Shown one piece after another: positions 9,431-18,523 of a stretch of 64,000 nucleotides of DNA. Positions within the stretch are counted from its first letter, which is position 1; every line of letters begins with the position of its first letter. Location: the NCBI RefSeq assembly GCF_900143065.1, contig NZ_FRCX01000002.1, forward strand, positions 558,001 through 622,000, in the 5' to 3' direction. The notes under the pieces are model-generated. The model was not told where the DNA came from, did no database searches, and worked only from the letters and a program-made list of their open reading frames with translations. Position numbers and translations under genes: made by a program. This DNA is from Duganella sacchari. GTDB lineage: Bacteria; Pseudomonadota; Gammaproteobacteria; Burkholderiales; Burkholderiaceae_D.

Positions 9431-10894
9431 TCAGCCGGTCAGCAAATCTGCCAGTAGGCGTGCGCCATAGCGGGCCTGGGCCATCGTCAGTGCGGCATAA
9501 CCGATGATGACGGCGGGAGCGGGCACGGTATCCCGGCATAGGCTGCGCAACCCTTGCAGGCTAAGGCCCGCAGCCGCGGCGCGCGCGCAAAATCCGGCTT
9601 CGTCCGTCCCTTTGGGCAGCCACAGAACGAAGTGGAACCCTGCATGCTGGCCGCTTATCGTGTAGCGTCCCGGCGCATGGGACGCCAGCGTCGCCAGAAT
9701 CGCATCGCGGCGCTCCTGGTAGGCACGGCGGGATGTCCGCAAGTGGCGAATGAATCCGCCATCCTTGAGCCAGGCGGCCAGCGCCAGTTGCTCTGTCACG
9801 CCGACCGAACGGCCCGTGGTTTGCCACAGCTTCAGCAAACGTGGTTTCAACTGCCGGGGCACGATCGCATAGCCGACCCGCAGCCCCGCAAACAGCGTCT
9901 TGTTAAAGCTGCCGCAGTAGACCACCCGGTCGCCATGATCGAGCGACTTCAGCGCCGCCAATGGCGCAGTGAGATAGTTAAACTCACTGTCATAGTCATC
10001 TTCGATAATCCAGGCGCCGCTGGCGCCGGCCCAGTCCAGCAACGCCAGCCGGCGCGTGACCGGCATCGTGACGCCGGTGGGAGACTGGTGCGCAGGCGTG
10101 ACATACACAAGCCGCGCATCGGTGTGGCGGTCCAGTTGATCGCATTGCAGACCTTCGCTATCTACCGGTACGGGAACCACCTGCGCACCAGCCTCGGTAA
10201 AAATCTGCGTCGCCGCAGCGTAGCCAGGATCTTCGACACAGACCTTGTCTCCCGCGCGCAGCACGCTACGTGCAAGCAGGTCAAGCGCATGGCGTATGCC
10301 GGTCAGGACGACGATATCATCAGCATCGCAGTCTATGCCCCGATAGCTGCGCAAGTAAGCTGCGATCTGGGTCCGCAACGTCAACAGCCCCTGCGGATCG
10401 GCAGCCGACAGCACGTCAGCATGTGCGCCATTGAGAGCGCTGGCGAGATGCCGCGACCACGAAGAGATCGGGAACAGCGCCGGATCGGCCAGCCGGGCCA
10501 CGAACGCCCGTCCCGCCCGCACGCTCACCTCCTCAGTCTTATAGATCTCATCCTGCTCGGCGCAACGCGGGACTGGCGCCAGGCCGGCAGGGATCAGATA
10601 GCGGTCCGGCACAACGGCGCTGACACGGGTGCCGGAACCGGGCATGCGCATCACATAAGCTTCCGCGCCTAACCTGTCATACACAATTTCCACCGTCCCG
10701 CGCGACAGTCCCCAGCGCTCGGCCAGCGCCCGGCTCGACGGCAGGCGGCCGCCGGCAGCAATCAAGCGGCCCAGAATAGCGTCGCGCAACGCCGTGTAGA
10801 CGATATCCTGCTTGCTGCCCTCCTCTTCAGAACATGCCTGCAATGCCGCGGGTCGCGGCAAGTCCAGCGCAAGTTCCGCCTTTCCTCGTGCCAT
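9431..10894 (-). CDS. MocR-family regulator (GntR winged helix fused to PLP aminotransferase fold)
   Basis: The protein has an N-terminal GntR helix-turn-helix (LPSSRALAERWGLSRGTVEI) followed by a fold-type I aminotransferase-like domain with the PLP-lysine region YCGSFNKTLFAGLRVGY and the upstream IIEDDYDSEF. Such regulators usually sense an amine, amino acid or PLP. The ATG at 10894 is preferred; the frame extends to 10933 but that extension would bury the promoter region. It is divergent from the MFS gene at 10986, and the intergenic region carries an inverted repeat, so it probably controls that transporter and itself. Confidence 0.93.
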   Translation of the reverse strand: MARGKAELALDLPRPAALQACSEEEGSKQDIVYTALRDAILGRLIAAGGRLPSSRALAERWGLSRGTVEIVYDRLGAEAYVMRMPGSGTRVSAVVPDRYLIPAGLAPVPRCAEQDEIYKTEEVSVRAGRAFVARLADPALFPISSWSRHLASALNGAHADVLSAADPQGLLTLRTQIAAYLRSYRGIDCDADDIVVLTGIRHALDLLARSVLRAGDKVCVEDPGYAAATQIFTEAGAQVVPVPVDSEGLQCDQLDRHTDARLVYVTPAHQSPTGVTMPVTRRLALLDWAGASGAWIIEDDYDSEFNYLTAPLAALKSLDHGDRVVYCGSFNKTLFAGLRVGYAIVPRQLKPRLLKLWQTTGRSVGVTEQLALAAWLKDGGFIRHLRTSRRAYQERRDAILATLASHAPGRYTISGQHAGFHFVLWLPKGTDEAGFCARAAAAGLSLQGLRSLCRDTVPAPAVIIGYAALTMAQARYGARLLADLLTG

Positions 10895-10897
10895 AGT

Positions 10898-10940
10898 GGT
10901 CCAATGATTAATCTGCCAAACGGTACTGGGCATTAGACCA
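10898..10940. promoter_or_regulatory. Inverted repeat, putative MocR operator
   Basis: Arms TGGTCCAATG (10898-10907) and CATTAGACCA (10931-10940) are complementary except for one base. They lie between the divergent MocR and MFS genes, directly next to the MocR start. Position and symmetry fit a regulator binding site. This is inferred only. Confidence 0.5.
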
Positions 10941-10985
10941 CAGCGACACTAGACTTGCAAAATACCCAACCCTCCACGCATCGGC

Positions 10986-12179
10986 ATGTCCGCAAAAAAT
11001 CTTCATCCACGAACCTGGACCATCCTCCTGCTGCTCGTCGTCTGTCTTCCCCGCCTGACCATTGACGCCTACCTGCCATCGCTTCCCGCCATGGCAGATG
11101 CACTGCATGCATCCGACGCACAGCTACAGCTCACACTGACCTTGTACATGGCCGGTTACGCGGTTTCCATGCTGGTCTGCGGCCCGCTGTGCGACCGCAT
11201 CGGCCGCAGGCCAGTACTCCTATGGGGCACCCTGTTATATCTGTTTGCCACACTGGTCTGCGCAACGGCCAGCAGCGCCGGGACCATCATCATCGCCAGG
11301 ATGTTCCAGGCCCTGGGCGGCTGCAGCGGCACCGTAGCCGGACGCGTGATCGTGCGCGACCAGTTTGACCAGCGCACGCAGGCCGCCATGCTAAGCAGGA
11401 TTTCCATGGGCATGGCGCTTTCACCCATAGTCGCTCCGCTGGCCGGTAGCCTGATCGACGCCGCACTCGGGTGGCGCTGGGTCTTCATCGGACTGGGGTT
11501 GCTGGCCACCGTGTCGCTCGCCATGACCGGATTGCTGCTGCCTGAAACCCGCCCTGTCCAAGCCTCAGCCAATATCCTGAGCACCTACCGTCGTTTGCTC
11601 AGCGATCGCTATTTTTTGCGCTACGCGTTGGCGATCAGCTTTGTGTACTGCACCTATTTCCCGTTTGTCGCCGAATCGTCGGTCCTCCTGCAAAGGACCA
11701 TGCACCTGTCGGCCACCGGTTACGCCCTGGTATTTGGCTTGACTGTCACCGGATACGTTGGCGGCTCCCATGGTTTCCGGCGCCTGTCCGCCAGCCATCC
11801 GGCAGATCGCCTGATCTCCGGGGCCGTCCTGCTGAACATCGCGGGAGCCGTCATGCTGATGAGTGCAACGACGCTCTTCCGGGATTCGATAACCGCCATC
11901 GTCCTGCCATTCATCGTCATCATGCTGTCGGTAGGCGTCGCCATTCCGGCATGCCAGTTCCGCGTGCTGCAGCCTTATGCCAGCATCACCGGGTCGGCAT
12001 CCGGCCTGTTCTTCTTCATACAGATGGCGCTGACAGCGATATGCAGCCTGGTCACCAGCCGCCTGTCCGACGGCAGTGCGGCACCGATGGTGTACGTCAC
12101 ATTGGGTAGCAGCCTGGCATTTGGCGCCGTATGGCTGGGTGCGGGCAAGGCCGCCGTCAAAATCCCGTCTACCAGCTAA
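10986..12179 (+). CDS. MFS exporter, Bcr/CflA drug-resistance family
   Basis: A 397-aa protein with 12 predicted membrane segments. The MFS signature between helices 2 and 3 is GPLCDRIGRRPVLLWG, and the helix-5 antiporter region reads GMALSPIVAPLAGSLID. Bcr/CflA proteins export drugs, sulfonamides or small peptides. It sits beside the siderophore locus and could export the siderophore or its breakdown products, but no promoter of the siderophore sigma type precedes it. The divergent MocR gene suggests separate control. It ends with an 11-bp overlap with the convergent PPTase gene. Confidence 0.88.
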   Translation: MSAKNLHPRTWTILLLLVVCLPRLTIDAYLPSLPAMADALHASDAQLQLTLTLYMAGYAVSMLVCGPLCDRIGRRPVLLWGTLLYLFATLVCATASSAGTIIIARMFQALGGCSGTVAGRVIVRDQFDQRTQAAMLSRISMGMALSPIVAPLAGSLIDAALGWRWVFIGLGLLATVSLAMTGLLLPETRPVQASANILSTYRRLLSDRYFLRYALAISFVYCTYFPFVAESSVLLQRTMHLSATGYALVFGLTVTGYVGGSHGFRRLSASHPADRLISGAVLLNIAGAVMLMSATTLFRDSITAIVLPFIVIMLSVGVAIPACQFRVLQPYASITGSASGLFFFIQMALTAICSLVTSRLSDGSAAPMVYVTLGSSLAFGAVWLGAGKAAVKIPSTS

Positions 12180-12849
12180 AGATGGTCAGCACCTCACCAG
12201 CAGCCAGCCGATGAAAGCCGATTTCACATGGCTGGCCGCGAGGCCAGTCAGCGCAGAGCATCTCTTCCGTCACGAAATGCAGGCGCTGCGCTGAAAGATC
12301 GACGGACAGCAAACGCAAGGCCGAAAAATCAAGCACCCGGCCAACGGCCTGCGCGAGCGCCTTGTAGAAACTCTCCTTGGCGGAAAAGACCAGCGCCAGG
12401 GCCAGCGGATATGCCAGCTCATTCACACCAGCCAGCACGGCATGCTCCGCAGGTTGCAGCACCAGTTGCTCGACGCTGTGGATGGCGTCAGGCGCAATCG
12501 CCTGCTCGATATCGATTCCCAGGCCACGGCAGCGATGCGCTGGCAACACCGCCGCCGCCGCAACCCTATCGGTATGGGTAATCGTCCCTTTCACGGCGGC
12601 GGGGAAAATCGGCTCTCTCATGGCGCCTATCCCGACTTCGACGGCAGCATATCCCTGCTCCCGCAGCGCCAGCGCAGCAGCCAGCCGGCCAAAGAAGAAT
12701 TCCGCCTGACGCTTTTTTACGCTGCGCTGGATCGAAACCGGCATGACGATAGCAGCATCAGCGAATGCCGACGGATCAAACGCAGCCAGGTCATAGCGCA
12801 GCATCTGCACATTGCAGTCGCCGGCTGCGGAATGCAGGCGTAGCTGCAT
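12169..12849 (-). CDS. 4'-phosphopantetheinyl transferase (EntD/Sfp type)
   Basis: Transfers phosphopantetheine from CoA to carrier-protein serines and so activates the T/ACP domains of the megasynthases. The Mg2+/CoA motifs are visible: GLGIDIEQ and FSAKESFYKAL. The upstream MREPIFPAAVKGTITHTD matches the EntD substrate-binding segment. I choose ATG 12849, preceded by AGGGGG; the frame extends to a TTG at 12882. It is divergent from fhuF and convergent with the MFS gene. Its own promoter was not identified, and no siderophore-sigma box is present on this strand. Confidence 0.92.
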   Translation of the reverse strand: MQLRLHSAAGDCNVQMLRYDLAAFDPSAFADAAIVMPVSIQRSVKKRQAEFFFGRLAAALALREQGYAAVEVGIGAMREPIFPAAVKGTITHTDRVAAAAVLPAHRCRGLGIDIEQAIAPDAIHSVEQLVLQPAEHAVLAGVNELAYPLALALVFSAKESFYKALAQAVGRVLDFSALRLLSVDLSAQRLHFVTEEMLCADWPRGQPCEIGFHRLAAGEVLTIFSW

Positions 12850-12879
12850 ATGCCCCCTGCCGAAGGTTGATACTGTTTT

Positions 12880-12904
12880 CAAATTTCTGCCCGCCTCATT
12901 CGTC
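12880..12904 (+). promoter_or_regulatory. ECF-sigma promoter of fhuF
   Basis: CAAAT, 16 nt, CGTC. Same architecture as six other sites in the locus; the stretch AAATTTCTGCC is shared with the TonB-receptor promoter. The predicted transcription start is at about 12910. Confidence 0.72.
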
Positions 12905-12912
12905 TATCCGGC

Positions 12913-13656
12913 ATGATCCCATTACTTGAACCCCTGTTTCAGGGAGAGATGCGCAGCTACGGCGAGTCGCTGTCTCACGCGCCCACATTTCCAGCAACCG
13001 CCATACCGCTGGCGCAGTTGCTGGCCGAGCCGGATTTGCTCACAACCCAGCTACGCGCAGCCGCTGACAATTTCGGCGTACACGACCTGCGCCCTGCCGC
13101 CTCGGCCTGGAGTAACCGCTATCTGGCCGCCTTGCTACCGCCGCTCGTGGCGGCGGCCACGTTGCTGCATCATCGTTTTCCCGCTGGCGAAATGGCCGTG
13201 AGCCTGGCGCCTCATGGCGAGGTGGCCGGATTCCACATTCGCGAGCTGGGCGAGTCACTGCCTGGCACAAACGCGGTACAGCGCTACGATACACTATTGC
13301 GCGGCCATTTGACTCCGTTCTTCGCCGAGTTGAACCGCCAGTCCGGCCTGGCACAGAAGATCATGTGGGGGAACACGGTGCGTTGGCTGACGTTCCTGTT
13401 CGACGCGATGCAAAGCTTCGGCGAACCCCATGCTGGCGCCGCAAACAGCGACCGCGCGCAACTGCTGGATCATGCCCAATGGCGCGGCGAAGCAAATCCG
13501 CTGCATATGCGCCGCAAGCGCGCCTCACCCAAGCCTGGCGAACAGGCCGCTGCAGACGGCCTGGTTACACTGCACAGCCAATGCTGCCTATACCATCTCC
13601 TGCCCGGCCAGGACTATTGCGGCGCCTGTCCGCTCGATCCGGTTCGTATGCAGTAG
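12913..13656 (+). CDS. fhuF: Siderophore-iron reductase FhuF
   Basis: Cytoplasmic [2Fe-2S] reductase that releases iron from hydroxamate siderophores. The C-terminus carries the canonical FhuF ligand pattern Cys-Cys-x10-Cys-x2-Cys (CCLYHLLPGQDYCGACPL), and the length is typical (247 aa). ATG 12913 would lie only a few bases after the predicted start of transcription, so ATG 12949 (preceded by AGGGAGAG) is a serious alternative start. The last 69 bp, which encode the iron-sulfur ligands, overlap the convergent thioesterase gene on the other strand. Confidence 0.9.
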   Translation: MIPLLEPLFQGEMRSYGESLSHAPTFPATAIPLAQLLAEPDLLTTQLRAAADNFGVHDLRPAASAWSNRYLAALLPPLVAAATLLHHRFPAGEMAVSLAPHGEVAGFHIRELGESLPGTNAVQRYDTLLRGHLTPFFAELNRQSGLAQKIMWGNTVRWLTFLFDAMQSFGEPHAGAANSDRAQLLDHAQWRGEANPLHMRRKRASPKPGEQAAADGLVTLHSQCCLYHLLPGQDYCGACPLDPVRMQ

Positions 13657-14349
13657 ACGTTCAATGGTATGCATCAGCAGCGCTTCCTGCGGAGCATCCC
13701 GCAAATAAAAATGGCCGCCGTCGAACCAGTGCAGGCTGAAACTGGCCTGCGTTTCATGGTGCCAGGCCGCCATCTGCTGCGGCGTATTATGGTCACTCCG
13801 GCCTGCAAACACATGCAGCGGCAGCGCCAGCGGCTGGCGCCGCGCATCATGCTGGAAGCTGGCGCAGACCTGATAGTCCGCCCGCATCACGGGCAATACC
13901 ATCTGCATCAACTCTTCGCTGGCAAACGCTTCTTCCGGTGTGCCGCCCTGCTTGCGCATTTCGGCAATCAACGCACCATCACGCAGATCACCGACGACCG
14001 GATTGCGGCAGGTTGGTGCGGCCGATGCAGACACCAGCAGCGCACAAGGCGCTCTGCCCGCAACCGATAGGCTGAGGCGCTGTGCCAGTCCATAGGCCAG
14101 CAGACCGCCCATGCTATGACCAAACAGTGCGTAACGTCCGGGCGGCAGCGCGAGATAATCACTAGCCAGCTGCGTCACCATGGCGTCGTAATCCGATACG
14201 AGCGGCTGGCTGCCAAGATGGCCGCGTCCTGGCAGCTCCATCGGCAGCACCGTCAGCCAGTCCGGCAGCAGGCGTTTCCATCGGTGATACATGGCGGCGC
14301 TGCCGCCGGCATTCGGCAGACAAAGCAAAGTCAGTGGTGCTGAAGTCAT
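13588..14349 (-). CDS. Type II (editing) thioesterase
   Basis: External alpha/beta-hydrolase thioesterase that removes misprimed groups from NRPS/PKS carrier domains. The N-terminus LLCLPNAGGSAAMY, the nucleophile elbow LFGHSMGGLLAY and the late catalytic His in DGGHFYLRDAP are as expected. The start overlaps the ABC transporter stop (ATGA), making it the last gene of the acylase/ABC/thioesterase operon. The tail after the catalytic His is about 37 residues long, and the gene's end overlaps fhuF on the other strand. Confidence 0.93.
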   Translation of the reverse strand: MTSAPLTLLCLPNAGGSAAMYHRWKRLLPDWLTVLPMELPGRGHLGSQPLVSDYDAMVTQLASDYLALPPGRYALFGHSMGGLLAYGLAQRLSLSVAGRAPCALLVSASAAPTCRNPVVGDLRDGALIAEMRKQGGTPEEAFASEELMQMVLPVMRADYQVCASFQHDARRQPLALPLHVFAGRSDHNTPQQMAAWHHETQASFSLHWFDGGHFYLRDAPQEALLMHTIERLLHTNRIERTGAAIVLAGQEMV

Positions 14350-15980
14350 GCCGCCTGCGCTGGACGTTGCGGCACGGTGTCCTCGCTGAGCTGACCGTTT
14401 TCCATGCGTATCAGGCGGTCTGCCACGTGGAAGTAGCGGTCATCATGCGAGATCACCAGAATAGTCTTGCCTTGCGCCTTCAGCTCCGCCAGCACTTCAA
14501 GATAGAACACATTCTTGAAGACCGGGTCCTGGTCCGCAGCCCATTCATCAAACACCAGGAATGGGCGATTCTCCAGACAGGCCACAACCAGCGCCAGACG
14601 CTTGCGCTGCCCTTGCGACAAGGCCTGTGTGGTGAACGCGCCATTGCGCACCTGTACCTTGTGCTGCAGATGCAGACGCTCGATCAGGCGATTGCCCCGT
14701 GCATCCAGGTCGGCGCCAGCCTCGCCACCGTGCAGCAGGCGGTCAAACAGATGGAAGTCGGAGAATACCGTGCTGAATAACTGGCGATACTGGTCGCGGC
14801 TGGCGTCATCGACACCCTGGTTATTCAGGACTATCTGGCCGCGTTCCGGCGGATACAGGCCGACCAGCAGCTTGGCCAGCGTAGTCTTGCCGCTGCCGTT
14901 GCCGCCGACCAGAAATACCACCTCTCCCGGCTTGAAAGTAAAGCTGACCGGTCCCAGTGCAAAGAAATCATCACTCTGCTCGTGATAATAGCGGTGTTCA
15001 ACGTGATCGAGCACGAGCTGCTGCAGTGGCTGGGCCTGGGCGCTGCTGACAGCCTGCTCCGAGTCGCTCATGCCGGCCGTAATTTCATCGATGCGCGTGG
15101 CCGAGGCCTTGGCCAGATTGGCGCGCGGTATATTCAGCAGCAGCACCTCCAGCGGCGTGACCATGTACACGAATACCAGCGCAAAGCCGGTCATGATGCG
15201 GGTCTGGTTTGATGCATCCCCCAACAGCACAAACAACACCAGACCGATGAATGCATAAATCAGGAAGTTCGCCCAGCTGGCCGAAATCACGAAAATCGAC
15301 ATGCCTAGCGCACGTTCGCTGCGCACCGTTTCGATCGAGGCACCCAGCACCTGCTCGCGGAACACCTTGCGCTTGCCGAAATGCAGGCGCAATTCCTTGG
15401 CGCCGTCGGTCAGGGAGCGGAAATGGCCGAACAAACGATCCTGTTCTTCCGCACCACGGTCAAGATGGCGAATCGCGCGCAGGTTGGCGAGGTGATAGCC
15501 GAAGGAGCCCAGGCCGATCAACGCCACCGCAAACAGGAAGATTTTCCACGACAGCAGCAGCATATACACCAGGCAGCCCAGCACCACCACGGCGTTGCTC
15601 AGAATCGCCGGGAAGGTCACAAAAAACGCCGCCACATTGGCGCTATGCTCCGACAGGGCCGATTGCACGCGCGCTGAACCGATCGATTCGAGGTTGCGGT
15701 AGTCAGCGGCGATCACTCGCCCGCTCACATAGCGCCGCAGCTCCGCATGCGCATGCTGGCTCAGACGCTCGAACAGCACGGAGGCGACGATATGGGTCAG
15801 CATCAAGCCCAGGGCCAGCAAGGCAAAAGTGACCGCCATGCCGGAACGCGCCTCGGCACTGGCACTCAGCGCTTCGCTGATCAGGGCGATCAACGCAACG
15901 CCGCAAATACCGTGCGCCACACTGCCGGCGGCGGCGGCCAGCAGCAGGCCCCGCGATTGTTGAATCAGAAAACGCAGCAT
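14346..15980 (-). CDS. Cyclic-peptide/siderophore export ABC transporter (PvdE/SyrD family)
   Basis: Fused permease-ATPase, 544 aa. The N-terminal membrane domain (about residues 1-300) starts MLRFLIQQSRGLLLAA. The nucleotide-binding domain has Walker A GGNGSGKTTLAK, signature LSQGQRKRLALV, Walker B FLVFDEWAADQDP and switch His VISHDDRYF. PvdE moves the acylated pyoverdine precursor into the periplasm, and the same job is inferred here from the adjacent PvdQ-like acylase (12 bp upstream) and the assembly line. Clear ribosome site AAGGA before ATG 15980. Confidence 0.93.
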   Translation of the reverse strand: MLRFLIQQSRGLLLAAAAGSVAHGICGVALIALISEALSASAEARSGMAVTFALLALGLMLTHIVASVLFERLSQHAHAELRRYVSGRVIAADYRNLESIGSARVQSALSEHSANVAAFFVTFPAILSNAVVVLGCLVYMLLLSWKIFLFAVALIGLGSFGYHLANLRAIRHLDRGAEEQDRLFGHFRSLTDGAKELRLHFGKRKVFREQVLGASIETVRSERALGMSIFVISASWANFLIYAFIGLVLFVLLGDASNQTRIMTGFALVFVYMVTPLEVLLLNIPRANLAKASATRIDEITAGMSDSEQAVSSAQAQPLQQLVLDHVEHRYYHEQSDDFFALGPVSFTFKPGEVVFLVGGNGSGKTTLAKLLVGLYPPERGQIVLNNQGVDDASRDQYRQLFSTVFSDFHLFDRLLHGGEAGADLDARGNRLIERLHLQHKVQVRNGAFTTQALSQGQRKRLALVVACLENRPFLVFDEWAADQDPVFKNVFYLEVLAELKAQGKTILVISHDDRYFHVADRLIRMENGQLSEDTVPQRPAQAA

Positions 15981-15992
15981 AAATATCCTTGG

Positions 15993-18362
15993 TTACGGTG
16001 TAAGTACGGTACGTGAGACGGTGGCGGCGCGCACCTCCGCATCGTGGAAGGGGAAGGCGCGCCAACGCTTGGCGGCATAGTCCTGCAGGCCGGCGTTGCG
16101 CGTCACGTTATCCAGTCCGGTTTCGCTCTGGCCATGTGCCAGCAGGGTTTCCGCAACTGCGCCCCGCTCGTTGAAGCGCACCAGCTGCAAATAGCTGTTG
16201 CCGATGAAATCCTCGGTCAACCCCTTGCTGCCCAATAGCCGGCAGGCCACCGTGAAGTAGCCGCCCTGATGACAGCCGCCGTACAAGGCCACATGGTCCT
16301 TGCCTTCACCCGCAAACAGGTCCCGGCCAAGGGGCGTGTCGAGCGGCTGTCCCGCTGCCTGCATGGCCAGGACGGCTGCACCCAGGCTCTGTGCCATGCG
16401 CGCATCGTCGGCGCGGATTTGCGCTGGTGTTTCGAGCGGACGCGCGGGATCAAAAGGAACGCTGAAGCGCTCCTCATCCGGTATGCGCTCCACGCGCGCC
16501 CAGAACTGCTCCCACAACAGCGCACCACGGTCCTGGGCGTTGGCGCTATCCGGCCAGGCGCGCAACACCGCGCACGCTTCATCCAGTGGGACCTTGCGAA
16601 CGGTGTCGAAGGTCTTGCGTGTTTCAGTATCGCGGGTCACCTCCACTTCGCCACGCTGACAAATCGCCTGCAACAACGGCTGCTTGTACTGCTGCGCCGC
16701 CAGTGAGCGGGCGTCCAGTCCCTGCTCGCCCAGGCTATGCATTACATCGGCCGGCGCCAACGGCGCACGCGCCAGCAAGCTGGCAGCGATGCGGTGTCCG
16801 GCCTTGCTGCGCAGCGAAGGCTCTTCGCGCTCGCCGCCCAACAGGCGTGCATAGCCCTCCAGCGGCTGCGCCGGATTGGTCAGCCAATAACTGTCGTTCA
16901 TATTCGCTACGTAGTCGCTGCGGAACAGGCCTGGCAGACGTGCAGCAGGCATGGCGCCCGCCTGGGCCGCGCTGGCGCCGTTCAGCCAGTCACATTCGCC
17001 CCGGCTGCCATCCAGCACCGGTGTACTGGCATCGAGGCCGGCAAATGCCGTCGATACCGGCGTGGCGCAACGGGCGCGAAGATCATCCGGGGCGTTCGGC
17101 ACCGCGCCGATATCGCCATACCAGACGCGCGCATCGTCACGCCCAATGGCGATCGTGTTCACCCATGGAATACTGGCCTCGCGCTTTTGAATCGCCACAA
17201 ATTCATCCAGCGAGCGCGCCTGGTTCCAGTAGAAGAAAGTGCGAAAGGCGCGGAAGTTTTCTCCGTTGATGTCGCGCATCGCCAGGGCCTTCTGTTCGCT
17301 CCACGCCAGCTGCGGCGCGCGCGCACCCAGGTCAACCACGGGGCCGAACTGGCTGAAATACAGGGTGCGATTGACACTGCGCCCCTTGCCGTCAGCAGCA
17401 CGCAGAGGAACGGTGACTGTACGCGTTTGCATCGCCTCCACCTGCTGATCGACGCGATAGCTGGTAGCACCGGACAGGGTCAGATCGAACAAGCCAAAAC
17501 GCCGTGCTTCCGACACCGTGTGGCTCCACGCCACATGGTCATTAAAACCGAGCATCACAACCGGCACGCCAAGGAAGGAAACACCTGCCACATTCAGCTT
17601 GCCAGGAATAGTCAGGTGCGCCTGGTAAAACCGGTCTGGCCCACGCCAGAACCAGTGCGGATTGCCAAACAGGACTGGCTCCGTCTTGCCACTGACATCC
17701 CCACCCAGCGCAATCGCATTGCTGCCGATGCCAGGCTGGTTGCCGATGGTTTGCGCCAGCAGTTCTCGCAGGGACGGCTGCTCCGTGCTGTCCGCCTGCT
17801 TGTTCGCGCCCGGTGGCGCCGCGTTGACAATGGCGGGAATAAATCGCGCGTAGCCAGCACTGAGCGTCGCTGCGTACATGCGGCGGTAAATATCGTCAGC
17901 GGTGACCTCCACCACCCAGGGTTCATTTGCGCAAGCCACCTTACCCAGCTTGCGCGCCAGTTTGACATAGCGGTTAAAGCCCGATGCAAAACCATCTACC
18001 AGCGCTTGCAGATCCGCAGGCTGCTCCTGCCGGTATTGTTGGATCAGCTCCGGCGTCAGGAAGCCGGCAAAGAATATATCCATTTCCAGATTGCTGGACC
18101 GCCCCATCATGGACTCATGCGCTGGACGGTTGGCCGCGCCCCAGTGCAGGCTGCGCCGGCCTTTGAACGTGGTGAAGGCTTCGCTCATGGTGCACAGCGC
18201 GTCCTCCGCCTGCACATAGCCATAGCCCTGCCCCAGGTCACGCCAGCTGGCAGCCTTGATATGCGGGATGCCATCGGCCGTGCGCCGGATCTCGATATTG
18301 CCCGCCTGGGCGGCGGCGCACGCCAGCATCGCCATCAACCCGAATTTCAACCGCCTCAACAT
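15993..18362 (-). CDS. PvdQ-like penicillin/acyl-amide acylase (Ntn-hydrolase), exported
   Basis: Periplasmic Ntn hydrolase that hydrolyses fatty-acyl amides. The signal peptide MLRRLKFGLMAMLACAAAQA is followed by the family start RRTADGIPHIKAASWRDLGQGYG. The autoprocessing Ser, the new N-terminus of the beta chain, is in GIGSNAIALGG (about residue 214). Further family marks are FGNPHWFWRGPDRFYQAHL, NDHVAWSHTV and VANMNDSYWLTNPA. ATG 18362 (GGCGGGAC upstream) is chosen over GTG 18392, which lies too close to the mapped -10 element. It is the first gene of an operon with the ABC exporter and thioesterase. By analogy with PvdQ it may strip the acyl chain from the precursor; acyl-homoserine lactone cleavage is an alternative. 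Confidence 0.92.
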   Translation of the reverse strand: MLRRLKFGLMAMLACAAAQAGNIEIRRTADGIPHIKAASWRDLGQGYGYVQAEDALCTMSEAFTTFKGRRSLHWGAANRPAHESMMGRSSNLEMDIFFAGFLTPELIQQYRQEQPADLQALVDGFASGFNRYVKLARKLGKVACANEPWVVEVTADDIYRRMYAATLSAGYARFIPAIVNAAPPGANKQADSTEQPSLRELLAQTIGNQPGIGSNAIALGGDVSGKTEPVLFGNPHWFWRGPDRFYQAHLTIPGKLNVAGVSFLGVPVVMLGFNDHVAWSHTVSEARRFGLFDLTLSGATSYRVDQQVEAMQTRTVTVPLRAADGKGRSVNRTLYFSQFGPVVDLGARAPQLAWSEQKALAMRDINGENFRAFRTFFYWNQARSLDEFVAIQKREASIPWVNTIAIGRDDARVWYGDIGAVPNAPDDLRARCATPVSTAFAGLDASTPVLDGSRGECDWLNGASAAQAGAMPAARLPGLFRSDYVANMNDSYWLTNPAQPLEGYARLLGGEREEPSLRSKAGHRIAASLLARAPLAPADVMHSLGEQGLDARSLAAQQYKQPLLQAICQRGEVEVTRDTETRKTFDTVRKVPLDEACAVLRAWPDSANAQDRGALLWEQFWARVERIPDEERFSVPFDPARPLETPAQIRADDARMAQSLGAAVLAMQAAGQPLDTPLGRDLFAGEGKDHVALYGGCHQGGYFTVACRLLGSKGLTEDFIGNSYLQLVRFNERGAVAETLLAHGQSETGLDNVTRNAGLQDYAAKRWRAFPFHDAEVRAATVSRTVLTP

Positions 18363-18394
18363 GTCCCGCCCTTTCGAAGTTCGCTCACCCACCT

Positions 18395-18419
18395 GACGTT
18401 TCAGTGCGGCGTTTATTTA
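18395..18419 (-). promoter_or_regulatory. ECF-sigma promoter of acylase/ABC/thioesterase operon
   Basis: On the minus strand TAAAT (18419-18415), 16 nt, CGTC (18398-18395), about 33 bp before the acylase ATG. It is back to back with the hydroxylase promoter. Confidence 0.75.
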
Positions 18420-18433
18420 AACGCGCTGGATGC

Positions 18434-18458
18434 TAAACACTTTGGCGCGCGGATCGTC
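18434..18458 (+). promoter_or_regulatory. ECF-sigma promoter of ornithine hydroxylase
   Basis: TAAAC (18434-18438), 16 nt, CGTC (18455-18458). The gene starts at 18524, leaving a leader of about 60 nt. It diverges from the acylase promoter, with -35 elements 14 bp apart. Confidence 0.75.
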
Positions 18459-18523
18459 ATGGGTGCAAGACCGTACAACGCCGGTTCCCCAAACCGATTA
18501 ACAGGAATAACAGGACACACATC

